From Lutibacter sp. UBA4458 (GTDB taxonomy: Bacteria; Bacteroidota; Bacteroidia; Flavobacteriales; Flavobacteriaceae): DNA of 9,874 bases. Of this stretch, positions 1 through 7,601 are shown one piece after another. The DNA lies in assembly GCA_002390165.1 (NCBI GenBank), contig DGOU01000162.1, positions 11,850 to 21,723 on the forward strand. Reading direction: 5' to 3'. Position 1 is the stretch's first letter, and each line of letters opens with the position of its first letter. The notes under the pieces are model-generated. The model was not told the DNA's origin, did not search any database, and saw only the letters and a list, made by a program, of their open reading frames with translations. Position numbers and translations under genes: made by a program.

Positions 1-510
1 AAAAAATGTTTTCAAAATAATATTACCCAATTTGTTGGCAATAACTTTAATTCTGAAATATCTAAAGGTTTAGGATTATCCTCAGGAGTAAAAAGAATAT
101 TTGTGATGTTTAAAATAGATGAAAAAGGAAATATTACGGATATACGAGCTAGAGCACCTCATATAAAATTAGAGGAAGAAGCTATTCGGGTGATGAAATT
201 ATTGCCAAAAATGATTCCAGGTAAACAAAAAGGAAAAACGGTTGCTGTATTATATAGTTTGCCAATTGCTTTTAATGTAGAAGGGGATAGCTTAAAAAAT
301 GCTGATAGAAACAACATATTGCTAAATTCTAGAAATACTAAAAAACCTCCGTTATTTATCTTTGATGGGAAAGAGATTTCTAAAGAAGAAATGAAAAAGA
401 TAGATGCTAAATTAATTAAAAAAGTAAATGTTTTAAAAGGAGAAACTGCTGTTGAAAAATATGGTAAGAAAGGTGAAAATGGCGTTATTGAGATTGTTAA
501 AAAACATTAG
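1..510 (+). CDS. TonB C-terminal domain protein with receptor-plug-like tail (3' part; gene begins before the window)
   Basis: The frame is open from base 1, so the ATG at 103 is internal and the N-terminal part lies outside the window. The 169 visible residues show two modules. Residues 1 to about 97 are a TonB C-terminal domain of the Bacteroidota kind: a CFQ motif near the start, a GLGL..G turn, a strand with FKIDEKGNI, then ARAPH, an LPKMIPGKQKGK stretch and a closing YSLPIAF strand. Residues about 114-169 resemble the plug signature of SusC/RagA-type receptors: PLFIFDGKEIS, a KKVNVLKGETAVEKYG stretch, and GENGVIEI just before the stop. From family knowledge, this pairing occurs at the C-terminus of flavobacterial M56 (BlaR1-like) membrane metallopeptidases and of some TonB energy transducers; the visible part cannot decide between them. 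The TPR gene follows 33 bases later, suggesting co-transcription. The domain calls are firm; the whole-protein identity is inferred. Confidence 0.8.
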   Translation, partial: KKCFQNNITQFVGNNFNSEISKGLGLSSGVKRIFVMFKIDEKGNITDIRARAPHIKLEEEAIRVMKLLPKMIPGKQKGKTVAVLYSLPIAFNVEGDSLKNADRNNILLNSRNTKKPPLFIFDGKEISKEEMKKIDAKLIKKVNVLKGETAVEKYGKKGENGVIEIVKKH

Positions 511-543
511 TCAGTCAAATTGAATAATTTTTGGAAAAATACT

Positions 544-1800
544 ATGAAAAGGATTTTTGTTACAGTTGTACTATTAATAATAGTTATAAAAACCGAAGCG
601 CAATCTTCGGTTTTTACGACTGTGGATAACTTATTGCTTAAAGGAGATTATAAAAAAGCACTAGTATTATTAGAAGAGCAACAACCCAAAACAGAAATAT
701 TGCTTAGTAAAATTGCTAATATTTATGAAACCATAGGTAATTATAATAAAGCTATTCAGTATTATAATAAAATTTTAAAAATTGAAGACAATGTAAATAT
801 AAAAGTGAAGTTAGGTAACGCATATAAATCCGCTGGATTATCTACTAACGCAATTTTAATTTTTGAGGATATCATTAAAAAAGACTCTTCTAACTTATTA
901 GTAATTAACAGTTTGGGAAAATTGTATTTATTAAAAAATCAACCTAATAAAGCAGAGAAAATTTATAGATTTTTAAAGAAAAAAGATTCTTTAAACCCAA
1001 ATTACCCATATCAATTGGCAAAATCATTAGCTAAAGAACATAAAACTTTAGCAATGGGACAAAGTTATTTGGATGCTTATAATATAGATACCCTTCATTT
1101 TAAAAGCATTTATGAATTGGCTAAATTTTTTAAAACATTAAAATATAAAGATTCAACCATGTTGTTTATTGATAAAGGATTAAAAATAGATAGCACTAAT
1201 GTAAATTTTATTCAATTAAAAGCCACCGAATTATATTATTCTAAAAAGTTTAAACAAACATTAAACTATCTTAATATTTTAGATAGTCTTAAATTTAAAT
1301 CTGTTAACACTTATCAAATGGCAGGTTTGTGTTATTATAATTTAAAACAGTATGATTTAGCTGAAAAGAGTTATAAAAATGCATTGAGAATAGATAGAAG
1401 CAATGCAGTTATTTTATATAGGTTAGGAACTCTTTATTACCAACAAAAAAAAATAAAATTGGCTAAACTATTTTTATTTCAGTCAATAATGTATGGTAAA
1501 GGAGATTTAGATAAACAATATTTTTTGTCTGGTGTAATTGCAAAAGAAGAAAATAACTCTAAAATGGCTTTGAGTTTATTTCAAGATTCTTATAAAAATA
1601 ATAGTAATAATTATAAAGCTTTATTTCAATGGTCAGTAACTTCAGATTTCTATTATAAAGATAAAAAAATTGCTTTAAAGCTGTATCAAAATTATTTACA
1701 GCGATTTGAGAAAAAAGATAGCGAAATATCAAAGTATATAGTAAACAGAATAGCAGAAATTAAAAAGCAATATTTTATTGAAGGTGAAATTGTTAACTAA
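544..1800 (+). CDS. Secreted tetratricopeptide-repeat (TPR) protein
   Basis: This 418-residue protein is made almost wholly of TPR-like helical pairs. The N-terminus is a signal peptide: MKR, a hydrophobic core at residues 4-15, and a likely cleavage before Q20 (KTEA/QSS), so the protein should be exported, probably to the periplasm. An in-frame TTG at 520 would add eight residues ahead of the signal peptide; ATG 544 was chosen because it puts Lys-Arg directly before the hydrophobic core. About ten repeats of roughly 33 residues run from about 21 to 389; the clearest is 255-286 (GLCYYNL..YDLAEKSYKNAL), with others at 52-84, 86-117 and 288-320. TPR arrays bind proteins; no catalytic motif is visible, so the partner is unknown. 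It sits between two genes with TonB-C-like domains, which suggests a shared envelope role, perhaps a sensor or scaffold (inference). A strong hairpin spans codons 15-25. Confidence 0.85.
   Translation: MKRIFVTVVLLIIVIKTEAQSSVFTTVDNLLLKGDYKKALVLLEEQQPKTEILLSKIANIYETIGNYNKAIQYYNKILKIEDNVNIKVKLGNAYKSAGLSTNAILIFEDIIKKDSSNLLVINSLGKLYLLKNQPNKAEKIYRFLKKKDSLNPNYPYQLAKSLAKEHKTLAMGQSYLDAYNIDTLHFKSIYELAKFFKTLKYKDSTMLFIDKGLKIDSTNVNFIQLKATELYYSKKFKQTLNYLNILDSLKFKSVNTYQMAGLCYYNLKQYDLAEKSYKNALRIDRSNAVILYRLGTLYYQQKKIKLAKLFLFQSIMYGKGDLDKQYFLSGVIAKEENNSKMALSLFQDSYKNNSNNYKALFQWSVTSDFYYKDKKIALKLYQNYLQRFEKKDSEISKYIVNRIAEIKKQYFIEGEIVN
587..616 (+). other. Terminator-like hairpin inside the start of the TPR gene
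   Basis: The arms TAAAAACCGAAG (587-598) and CTTCGGTTTTTA (605-616) are perfectly complementary over 12 base pairs around a 6-base loop (CGCAAT). The core is CCGAAG/CTTCGG and the 3' arm ends in five T, the form of an intrinsic terminator; the A-run on the other side makes it symmetric. It lies about 45 bases into the coding sequence, over the signal-peptide cleavage region. It may be a chance result of the codons for K-T-E-A-Q-S-S-V-F, or it may reduce read-through from the upstream gene. The pairing is directly visible; the function is not shown. Confidence 0.5.
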
Positions 1801-1802
1801 TA

Positions 1803-1819
1803 GAAAATATTGTATTTTC
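1803..1819 (+). other. Small AT-rich hairpin between the TPR and lipoprotein genes
   Basis: GAAAATA (1803-1809) pairs perfectly with TATTTTC (1813-1819) around a TTG loop, directly after the TPR stop codon and just before the lipoprotein start. The stem has seven pairs, only one of them G-C, and no T-run follows it, so it is unlikely to terminate transcription. It could affect mRNA processing or translation start of the next gene, or be chance in AT-rich DNA. Confidence 0.25.
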
Positions 1820-1823
1820 ACTT

Positions 1824-2312
1824 ATGGAAATACAATTGATGTTGAAAAACCTATTTACCATATTTTTTTATTCTATACTGTTAGTTTCTTGTTCTTATTT
1901 TAATGGTAATTACAAAAAGGAAACCATACCAAAAATTGACACAATTGTTGATTTTAGTTCAGTAGATGCGTATCCTTTATTTCCTGCTTGTAAAGGACTT
2001 ACATCTAGAGATAAACAAGAAATTTGTTTTCAAATACAAATGTCTCAATTTATTTATGCTACTTTAAATAAGTATAAGCTAAATGCTAATGAAGTAGTTA
2101 AAGATACTATTTTGGTAAAATTAAACGTAAATGCATTGGGTAAAACAAGTTTGTCAAGTATTAAAATATCAGAAAAAATTAGACAATTATTACCAGAATT
2201 TGATAGTTTACTAAAGGTTAGTCTAACAAAACTACCAACATTATCTCCCGCCATAAAAAGAAATATGCCTGTAACTACAGAATTTACTTTACCAATAGTT
2301 TTGAAAAATTAA
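1824..2312 (+). CDS. Small lipoprotein with a diverged TonB-C-like domain
   Basis: This protein is 162 residues. A short hydrophobic stretch (residues 9-21) ends in the lipobox L20-V21-S22-C23, so it is predicted to be cut before C23 and lipid-anchored. A second in-frame ATG at 1839 (Met6) would give a tidier signal peptide; no Shine-Dalgarno sequence decides between them. The mature part shows the pattern of Bacteroidota TonB C-terminal domains: a YPLFPACKGL opening, a KQEICFQ motif followed by a helix ending QFI, a strand ILVKLNVNALGK, then LPEFDSLL, a LPTLSPAIKR stretch and a closing FTLPIVL strand. The same CFQ...QF and ...LPI landmarks appear in the gene at 1-510, so the two are probably related domains. 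There is no membrane-spanning TonB N-terminus or proline-rich linker, so it is unlikely to act as a classical energy transducer. It is the last gene of the left cluster, 23 bases after the TPR gene. Its function is unknown. Confidence 0.7.
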   Translation: MEIQLMLKNLFTIFFYSILLVSCSYFNGNYKKETIPKIDTIVDFSSVDAYPLFPACKGLTSRDKQEICFQIQMSQFIYATLNKYKLNANEVVKDTILVKLNVNALGKTSLSSIKISEKIRQLLPEFDSLLKVSLTKLPTLSPAIKRNMPVTTEFTLPIVLKN

Positions 2313-2338
2313 AGTTTTTTTTGCTAAAAATGAATTAT

Positions 2339-3331
2339 TTAGCTGTTTAACATTTTCCACAAAGTATCCTTTAATTCTGTAAGTCCTTGTTGTGCTACGG
2401 ATGAAATAAATAAAGTTTTAATACCAGTAGGAAGTTCTTTTTTAAGTTCTTCTTTCAGTTCCTCATCTAACATATCAGATTTAGATATTGCCAGTAAACG
2501 CTCTTTATCTAACAATTCAGGATTGTGTTTTTTTAGTTCATTTAATAAAATTTCATATTCCTTTTTTACATTGTCAGAATCTGCAGGAATTAAAAATAAT
2601 AAAGTTGAATTTCGTTCAATATGACGTAAAAATCGATGACCTAATCCTTTTCCTTCTGCTGCTCCTTCAATTATTCCTGGAATATCTGCAATAACAAAAG
2701 TTTGAAAATCGCGATATTCAACAATACCTAAATTAGGTTTTAAAGTGGTAAATGCATAATCTGCAATTTTAGGTTTAGCTGAAGTAATTACAGATAATAA
2801 AGTAGATTTACCAGCATTTGGAAATCCAACTAAACCAACATCTGCTAATACTTTTAATTCTAGTTGAAACCATCCTTCTTTGCCCTCAATACCTGGTTGT
2901 GCATAACGCGGTGTTTGATTGGTAGAAGATCTAAAATTCCAGTTGCCAAGTCCACCTTTACCACCTTCTAGTAATATTTGTTCTGTATTTTCAGTAGTTA
3001 TTTCAAATAAAATTTCTTGGGTGTCGGCATCTCTAACAATAGTACCTAAAGGAACATCAACATAAACATCCTCTCCATCTTTTCCGGAGCTACGTTGTTT
3101 TCCACCATGACCGCCTTCTTCAGCTTTAAAATGTTTTTTAAATTTTAAAGAATAAAGAGTCCATAGATTTTTATTTCCTCTAAGAATAATATGACCTCCT
3201 CGTCCGCCGTCTCCGCCATCGGGTCCGCCTTTGGTAATGTATTTTTCTCTATGCAAATGCACAGATCCACCGCCACCATTACCTGAATTAGCATAAATTT
3301 TTATATAATCAACAAAATTTCCTTCAGTCAT
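2339..3331 (-). CDS. obgE: Obg-family GTPase (ribosome assembly/stress GTPase)
   Basis: Obg is an essential GTPase that binds the large ribosomal subunit and couples guanine-nucleotide levels to ribosome maturation and growth. The 330 residues hold the glycine-rich Obg domain (about 2-158, with many G-G pairs such as [12 protein letters not shown] at 35-46) and a G domain (about 159-328). GTP-binding motifs are visible: G1 GFPNAGKS at 169-176, G2 FTTLKPN at 194-200, G3 DIPG at 216-219, G4 SKSD at 283-286 and G5 SSV at 310-312. G4 reads SKSD rather than the textbook NKxD; the lysine and aspartate that contact guanine are kept. The C-terminal domain of the longer E. coli and B. subtilis proteins is absent, which I believe is normal for Bacteroidota. 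The start at 3331 gives a complete Obg domain. It lies 3 bases after hpt-adk, so the two are co-transcribed and perhaps translationally coupled. Confidence 0.96.
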   Translation of the reverse strand: MTEGNFVDYIKIYANSGNGGGGSVHLHREKYITKGGPDGGDGGRGGHIILRGNKNLWTLYSLKFKKHFKAEEGGHGGKQRSSGKDGEDVYVDVPLGTIVRDADTQEILFEITTENTEQILLEGGKGGLGNWNFRSSTNQTPRYAQPGIEGKEGWFQLELKVLADVGLVGFPNAGKSTLLSVITSAKPKIADYAFTTLKPNLGIVEYRDFQTFVIADIPGIIEGAAEGKGLGHRFLRHIERNSTLLFLIPADSDNVKKEYEILLNELKKHNPELLDKERLLAISKSDMLDEELKEELKKELPTGIKTLFISSVAQQGLTELKDTLWKMLNS

Positions 3332-3334
3332 TAT

Positions 3335-4450
3335 TTATAAGTTATCCAAAACCTTACTTAATCGTTCGGTTATTTCACTAATTTCACCAACACCATTTAC
3401 TCCAAAATATTTGTTTTGAGATTTATAATAGTCTTTTAAAATCTCTGTTTTTGTAAAGTATTCGTTAAATCGATTCAATATTTTATTTTCGTCTTGATCA
3501 TCCACTCTGCCACTAGTTTTACCTCTTTCTAAAAGTCGTGCAATTAATAATTTGGTAGGCACTTCTAAAGCAATCATTCCGCCAATAGTTTGGCCATGCG
3601 ATTCTAAAAATAAATCTAAAGCTTTTGCTTGTTCCGTAGTTCTAGGAAAGCCATCAAAAATAAATCCATTAGCATTTTTGTGCTTTGTTACAACACCTTT
3701 TAACATTTTAATGGTTACTTCATCTGGAACTAAATTACCTTTATCTATGTACGATTTTGCTAATTTTCCTAGTTTAGTTTCTTTTTTCATATGAGAACGA
3801 AAGACATCACCAGTTGAAATATGTACTAAATTATATTTTTCTTTAAGTAAATCTGCTTGTGTTCCTTTACCAACACCTGGAGGACCAAATAATAAAATAT
3901 TTTTAAATTTTGGTTCCGTAGTAAGTTGATAAATACTAGAATGATTTCTTCCTATTCCGTCATAATCTAATCCATAACCTACAATAAATACGTCTGGAAT
4001 GGATATTCCGATATAATCAATTTTTAAATCTTTTTTAAAAACATCTGGTTTATAGAATAGTGTTGCAATTTTTAATTGCTTTACTTTTTTATCCTTAAAT
4101 ATCTCATAAATCTGTTGAAGCGTATTGCCTGTATCAATTATATCTTCTAGAATTACAACGGTTCTTCCTTCTAAATCTTGATTTAAACCTACTAGCTCTT
4201 TAATATTTCCAGTAGAATTTGTTCCTTCATAAGAAGCTAATTTTACAAAAGAAACTTCACAGTTAAATTTATATTTTCTTACAAAATCAGCAATAAACAT
4301 AAAGGAACCGTTTAAGATTCCAATAAAAACTGGAGTTTCATTTTTACAATCTTTTCCTATTTGTTTTGCTAGTTTTTTAACTGCTTCCGCAATTATATCT
4401 TTAGAAATATATGGTTTAAAGAACTTGTCGTGTAGTTTTATAATGCTCAT
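3335..4450 (-). CDS. adk: Bifunctional hypoxanthine phosphoribosyltransferase-adenylate kinase fusion
   Basis: One 371-residue chain carries two complete cytoplasmic enzymes. Residues 1 to about 178 are a 6-oxopurine phosphoribosyltransferase (hypoxanthine/guanine + PRPP to IMP/GMP): LNGS at 46-49, flexible-loop SYEG at 73-76, PRPP loop EDIIDTGNT at 102-110 with probable catalytic D106, purine-contacting K134, and FIVGYGLDY at 155-163. Residues about 183-371 are adenylate kinase (ATP + AMP to 2 ADP): P-loop GPPGVGKGT at 189-197 with K195, AMP-site STGD at 212-215 and R218, FDGFPR at 265-270, and a short-LID form with SGRVDD at 313-318 and NRF at 326-328. Both halves keep their key residues and near-normal lengths, with almost no linker, so both should be active. 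The fusion places purine salvage beside nucleotide balancing. obgE follows 3 bases downstream. I believe this fusion is widespread in flavobacteria; it reads in one frame without interruption. Confidence 0.95.
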   Translation of the reverse strand: MSIIKLHDKFFKPYISKDIIAEAVKKLAKQIGKDCKNETPVFIGILNGSFMFIADFVRKYKFNCEVSFVKLASYEGTNSTGNIKELVGLNQDLEGRTVVILEDIIDTGNTLQQIYEIFKDKKVKQLKIATLFYKPDVFKKDLKIDYIGISIPDVFIVGYGLDYDGIGRNHSSIYQLTTEPKFKNILLFGPPGVGKGTQADLLKEKYNLVHISTGDVFRSHMKKETKLGKLAKSYIDKGNLVPDEVTIKMLKGVVTKHKNANGFIFDGFPRTTEQAKALDLFLESHGQTIGGMIALEVPTKLLIARLLERGKTSGRVDDQDENKILNRFNEYFTKTEILKDYYKSQNKYFGVNGVGEISEITERLSKVLDNL

Positions 4451-4465
4451 ACTAATGGTTTGTTA

Positions 4466-4473
4466 CAAAGTTA
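4466..4473 (-). promoter_or_regulatory. Probable -7 promoter element for hpt-adk-obgE
   Basis: On the minus strand the sequence TAACTTTG matches the Bacteroidota -7 consensus TAnnTTTG and ends 15 bases before the hpt-adk ATG, which implies a very short leader. No TTG lies about 20 bases upstream, so only half of the promoter pattern is met. The position, just downstream of the secDF terminator, fits an independent start for this operon. Confidence 0.45.
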
Positions 4474-4523
4474 ATAATCCAAAAATAATATTAGCTTTTT
4501 TTTAAATTTTATTTTAAATTAAA

Positions 4524-4552
4524 ATAGCCGCTTTGAATTTCAAAACGGCTAT
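4524..4552 (-). terminator. Rho-independent terminator of secDF
   Basis: Read on the minus strand, ATAGCCGTTTTGAA is followed by a matching arm ending GCGGCTAT, giving up to 13-14 pairs with a single G-U wobble and a minimal loop. A T-rich tail (TTTAATTT) follows at 4523-4516. The stem begins 22 bases past the secDF stop codon. On the plus strand the wobble becomes a C-A mismatch and no T-run follows, so it is oriented for secDF. It separates secDF from the hpt-adk-obgE unit. Confidence 0.8.
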
Positions 4553-4574
4553 CGTTATAATAGGTTTAATATAC

Positions 4575-7562
4575 TTATTTTTTCTTTTTTTCTAACCATT
4601 TTACAGTGTCATACATAATTGGAGATGCAATGTAAAGGGAAGAATAAGTCCCTACAACTATACCAACAATTAATGCAAACATAAATCCTTTAATGGAATC
4701 TCCACCAAATAAGAAGATAGCTAATAATACTACTAATGTAGTTAAAGAAGTATTTATTGTTCTTCCTAAAGTTGTGCTTAATGCTTTATCTATAACGGTT
4801 GAAAATTTCCAAGAAGTATGAATTCCAACAAACTCACGAATACGGTCAAATACAATTACGGTATCATTAATGGAGTAACCTAGTACAGTTAAAATTGCAG
4901 CAATAAAAGATTGCCCTATTTCCATATCAAAAGGTAAATAATGATAACCTAATGAGAAAATACCAATAACTATAGTAACATCATGAAATAATGCAGCTAC
5001 GGCACCAAAACTATATTGCCATTTTTTAAATCGGAATAAGATATATAAGAAAATAACTAATAGAGATCCTAAAATAGCCCATCCAGCAGCTGTTTTTATA
5101 TCATCAGCAATGGTTGGTTCTACTTTAATAGAACTTAAAATACCTACTGTTTTATGTCCTCCATAACCAGGTTTAAATTGCTCTAATGTTGTTTTAGCCG
5201 GAATGTAATTTTTTAACCCTTTATATAATAATTCTTGAACTTCACCATCAATTTGATTTCCTTCTTCATCAATTTTATATTTAGTGGTAACCTTTAATTG
5301 GCTAGATTCTCCATAAGTTTTTACTTCTGGAGCACTACCAAATACATTGGTTAAAGCAGCTCTAACATCTGTAGGGTTTGTAGGTTTATCAAATTTAACT
5401 ACATAAGATCTTCCTCCAACAAAATCAACACCATAATTTAAACCATTGGTTACTAAAGAACCAAGAGATAGTAAAATTATAGTACCTGAAATGATATATG
5501 CAATTTTACGTTGTTTTAAAAACCCAACGTTAATATTGGTAAACCATTTTTTAGTAATATTTGTGTTAAAAGTAAATAATTTATCTTTTGCAGCGTACCA
5601 ATCTAATAGAAGTCTGGTAATAAATACTGCGGTAAATAATGAGGTAACAATACCAACCATTAATGTATAAGCAAATCCTTTTACTGGTCCTGTACCAAAA
5701 ACGTATAAAATAATACCAGTTAACATGGTAGTAATATTGGCATCTACAATTGCGGATAAAGCACCTTTAAAACTAAATCCGTGATTAATAGCTGCTTTTA
5801 ATCCTTTGCCAGATCTCAATTCTTCTTTAACTCGTTCAAAAATAATTACGTTCGCATCAACCGACATACCAATGGTTAAGATAATACCGGCAATACCAGG
5901 TAATGTTAACACAGCCCCAAAAGCTGTTAGTATTCCAAAGATGAAAAGTAAATTTACTGCTAGTGCTATATCCGCAAAAGCACCTGCTTTACCATAGTAA
6001 AAAATCATCCATACTAAGATAAGTAGTAACGCCAAAAAGAAAGAACTCATACTACTGTTAATTGCTTTTTGCCCTAAGGATGGACCAACAATTTCAGATT
6101 GAATAATATGTGCTGCAGCTGGTAATTTACCTGCTTTTAATACGTTTGCAATATCTTGTGCTTCTTCTACAGTCATACTTCCTCCAGAAATAGAAGTTCT
6201 ACCATTGGTAATAGCAGTGGGAACATGTGGCGCAGTGTACACATTATCATCTAAAACAACCGCTACAAATTTTCCGATATTTTCTGTGGTTATTTTAGCC
6301 CATTGTCTTGTGCCTAATGCATTCATAGTCATACTAACTTCAGGTTTTCCAGTTTGCCCATATTCTTGACTTGCATCAATAATAACATCACCTTCAATAG
6401 GAGCAACATCTTCTCTGTTTGATTTTATACCATATAAGTATACTAATTCAACATTTTCATTAGTAGTTGCTTTGGAAGCAAAAGGTTTGTAGTCCCATAA
6501 AAATTTAACATACTTTAGGTTGTTTGGTAATAAGGCTCTAACGCTTTTCATAGTTAAATACTTATTAACCTTAGCAGTGTCTGAAACTTTAGCAGTACCA
6601 ACAACCGATGAAATTTGATTCTGATTTTGCGGTACGCTTGGTGAAAACACTGAAAATAAATTTTTAGCGCTTTTAGTAGCTAAAGAATCGGAAACTTCAC
6701 CTAATAAATCTTTTAAGTCGTTTTTACTTGCAGTAGAATCTGCTTTGGTTTCTTCTTTAAATATATTTTCAAGAACTGTATTTGCTTGTATAAAGAAATT
6801 AGCTGTTTCTTGGTTAGTATAAACTTCCCAAAATTGTAATTTAGCTGTACTTTGTAATAATCTTTTAACACGATCAATATCTTTTGCTCCAGGTAATTCA
6901 ATTAAAATTCTACCAGATTTACCAATACGTTGAATGTTTGGTTGTGTAACCCCAAACTTATCAATTCTACTTCTTAATACTTCAAATGCAGTATTTACGG
7001 AACTAGTAACTTCTTCTGCAATAATTGGTTTTACCTCTTCATCGGTTAATTTAAAGTTTATTTTTTCACGAAGCGTTTTGTTTCCAAAAATACTTGGGTC
7101 ACTTAATTTAACCGTACCATTACTAAGTGTTTCGAATTCATTATAAAATAAATCTAAAAACGTTTTATCGCTACTTTTTTGAGCTTTGGTTGCTTTAGCT
7201 AAAGCTTCATTAAATATCGGGTTTTTAGAATTATTGGATAATCCAATCAAAATATCTTTAACCGATACTTGTAAAATAGCATTAATTCCGCCTTTAAGGT
7301 CAAGCCCTAAGTTTAATTCTTTATCCTTAATATCATTATAGCTAAATTTGGCAACACCTACATTAATTACCGTTTTATTGGCAACTGAATCTAGATAATA
7401 TTGTTCAAACTTTGCTATTTCTCTTCCATCATCAGATTTAGATTCGGCAAATATTTTTGCATTTTTCTCAACACCATTTGTAAACCAGGTAAACGATAAT
7501 TGATAAATACTTACTAATCCAAAAAGAATAGCGAATAACTTTATAAGTCCTTTATTTTGCAT
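4575..7562 (-). CDS. secDF: Fused protein translocase subunit SecDF
   Basis: SecDF is an inner-membrane RND-type subunit of the Sec translocon that uses the proton gradient to help pull exported proteins through on the periplasmic side. From the ATG at 7562 the protein is 995 residues, with an expected 12 membrane segments. The SecD half has TM1 (about 7-24), LGLDLKGG at 85-92, a large periplasmic domain, and TM2-TM6 (about 506-653) with SVDANVIIFERVKEE around D569. The SecF half has TM7 (about 685-705), DFVGG at 713-717, and TM8-TM12 (about 828-978) with SINDTVIVFDRIRE around D900. D569 and D900 match the conserved membrane aspartates needed for proton-driven function. A Ser/Lys/Asn-rich, low-complexity insert lies at about 265-335. 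The frame extends upstream to an ATG at 7622, but that stretch overlaps the promoter and would put 20 atypical residues before MQNKGLIKLF, so 7562 is preferred. It is monocistronic: promoter at 7602-7632, terminator at 4524-4552. Confidence 0.96.
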   Translation of the reverse strand: MQNKGLIKLFAILFGLVSIYQLSFTWFTNGVEKNAKIFAESKSDDGREIAKFEQYYLDSVANKTVINVGVAKFSYNDIKDKELNLGLDLKGGINAILQVSVKDILIGLSNNSKNPIFNEALAKATKAQKSSDKTFLDLFYNEFETLSNGTVKLSDPSIFGNKTLREKINFKLTDEEVKPIIAEEVTSSVNTAFEVLRSRIDKFGVTQPNIQRIGKSGRILIELPGAKDIDRVKRLLQSTAKLQFWEVYTNQETANFFIQANTVLENIFKEETKADSTASKNDLKDLLGEVSDSLATKSAKNLFSVFSPSVPQNQNQISSVVGTAKVSDTAKVNKYLTMKSVRALLPNNLKYVKFLWDYKPFASKATTNENVELVYLYGIKSNREDVAPIEGDVIIDASQEYGQTGKPEVSMTMNALGTRQWAKITTENIGKFVAVVLDDNVYTAPHVPTAITNGRTSISGGSMTVEEAQDIANVLKAGKLPAAAHIIQSEIVGPSLGQKAINSSMSSFFLALLLILVWMIFYYGKAGAFADIALAVNLLFIFGILTAFGAVLTLPGIAGIILTIGMSVDANVIIFERVKEELRSGKGLKAAINHGFSFKGALSAIVDANITTMLTGIILYVFGTGPVKGFAYTLMVGIVTSLFTAVFITRLLLDWYAAKDKLFTFNTNITKKWFTNINVGFLKQRKIAYIISGTIILLSLGSLVTNGLNYGVDFVGGRSYVVKFDKPTNPTDVRAALTNVFGSAPEVKTYGESSQLKVTTKYKIDEEGNQIDGEVQELLYKGLKNYIPAKTTLEQFKPGYGGHKTVGILSSIKVEPTIADDIKTAAGWAILGSLLVIFLYILFRFKKWQYSFGAVAALFHDVTIVIGIFSLGYHYLPFDMEIGQSFIAAILTVLGYSINDTVIVFDRIREFVGIHTSWKFSTVIDKALSTTLGRTINTSLTTLVVLLAIFLFGGDSIKGFMFALIVGIVVGTYSSLYIASPIMYDTVKWLEKKKK

Positions 7563-7601
7563 GTTACTTTTTTTAAATAAAATTCTACTGTAATAAACGT
7601 G

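Noticed and set aside
103..510. A gene starting at the ATG at 103
   Set aside because: The same frame is open to base 1 and the upstream codons already encode TonB-C motifs (CFQ..., GLGL), so 103 is an internal methionine of a gene cut by the window edge.
520..543. TTG start adding eight residues to the TPR protein
   Set aside because: The ATG at 544 begins a standard signal peptide (MKR plus hydrophobic core); the extra residues would spoil it.
972..995. Inverted repeat TTTAAAGAA / TTCTTTAAA inside the TPR gene
   Set aside because: The pairing is perfect over nine bases but nearly all A-T, weak, and expected by chance in such AT-rich coding sequence.
2839..3331. Highly repetitive glycine codons in the N-terminal half of obgE taken as a repeat element
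   Set aside because: They encode the normal glycine-rich helices of the Obg domain.
5446..6901. Several open frames of 62-80 codons overlapping secDF on both strands
   Set aside because: They are shadows of the secDF coding frame, without recognisable domains or start signals.
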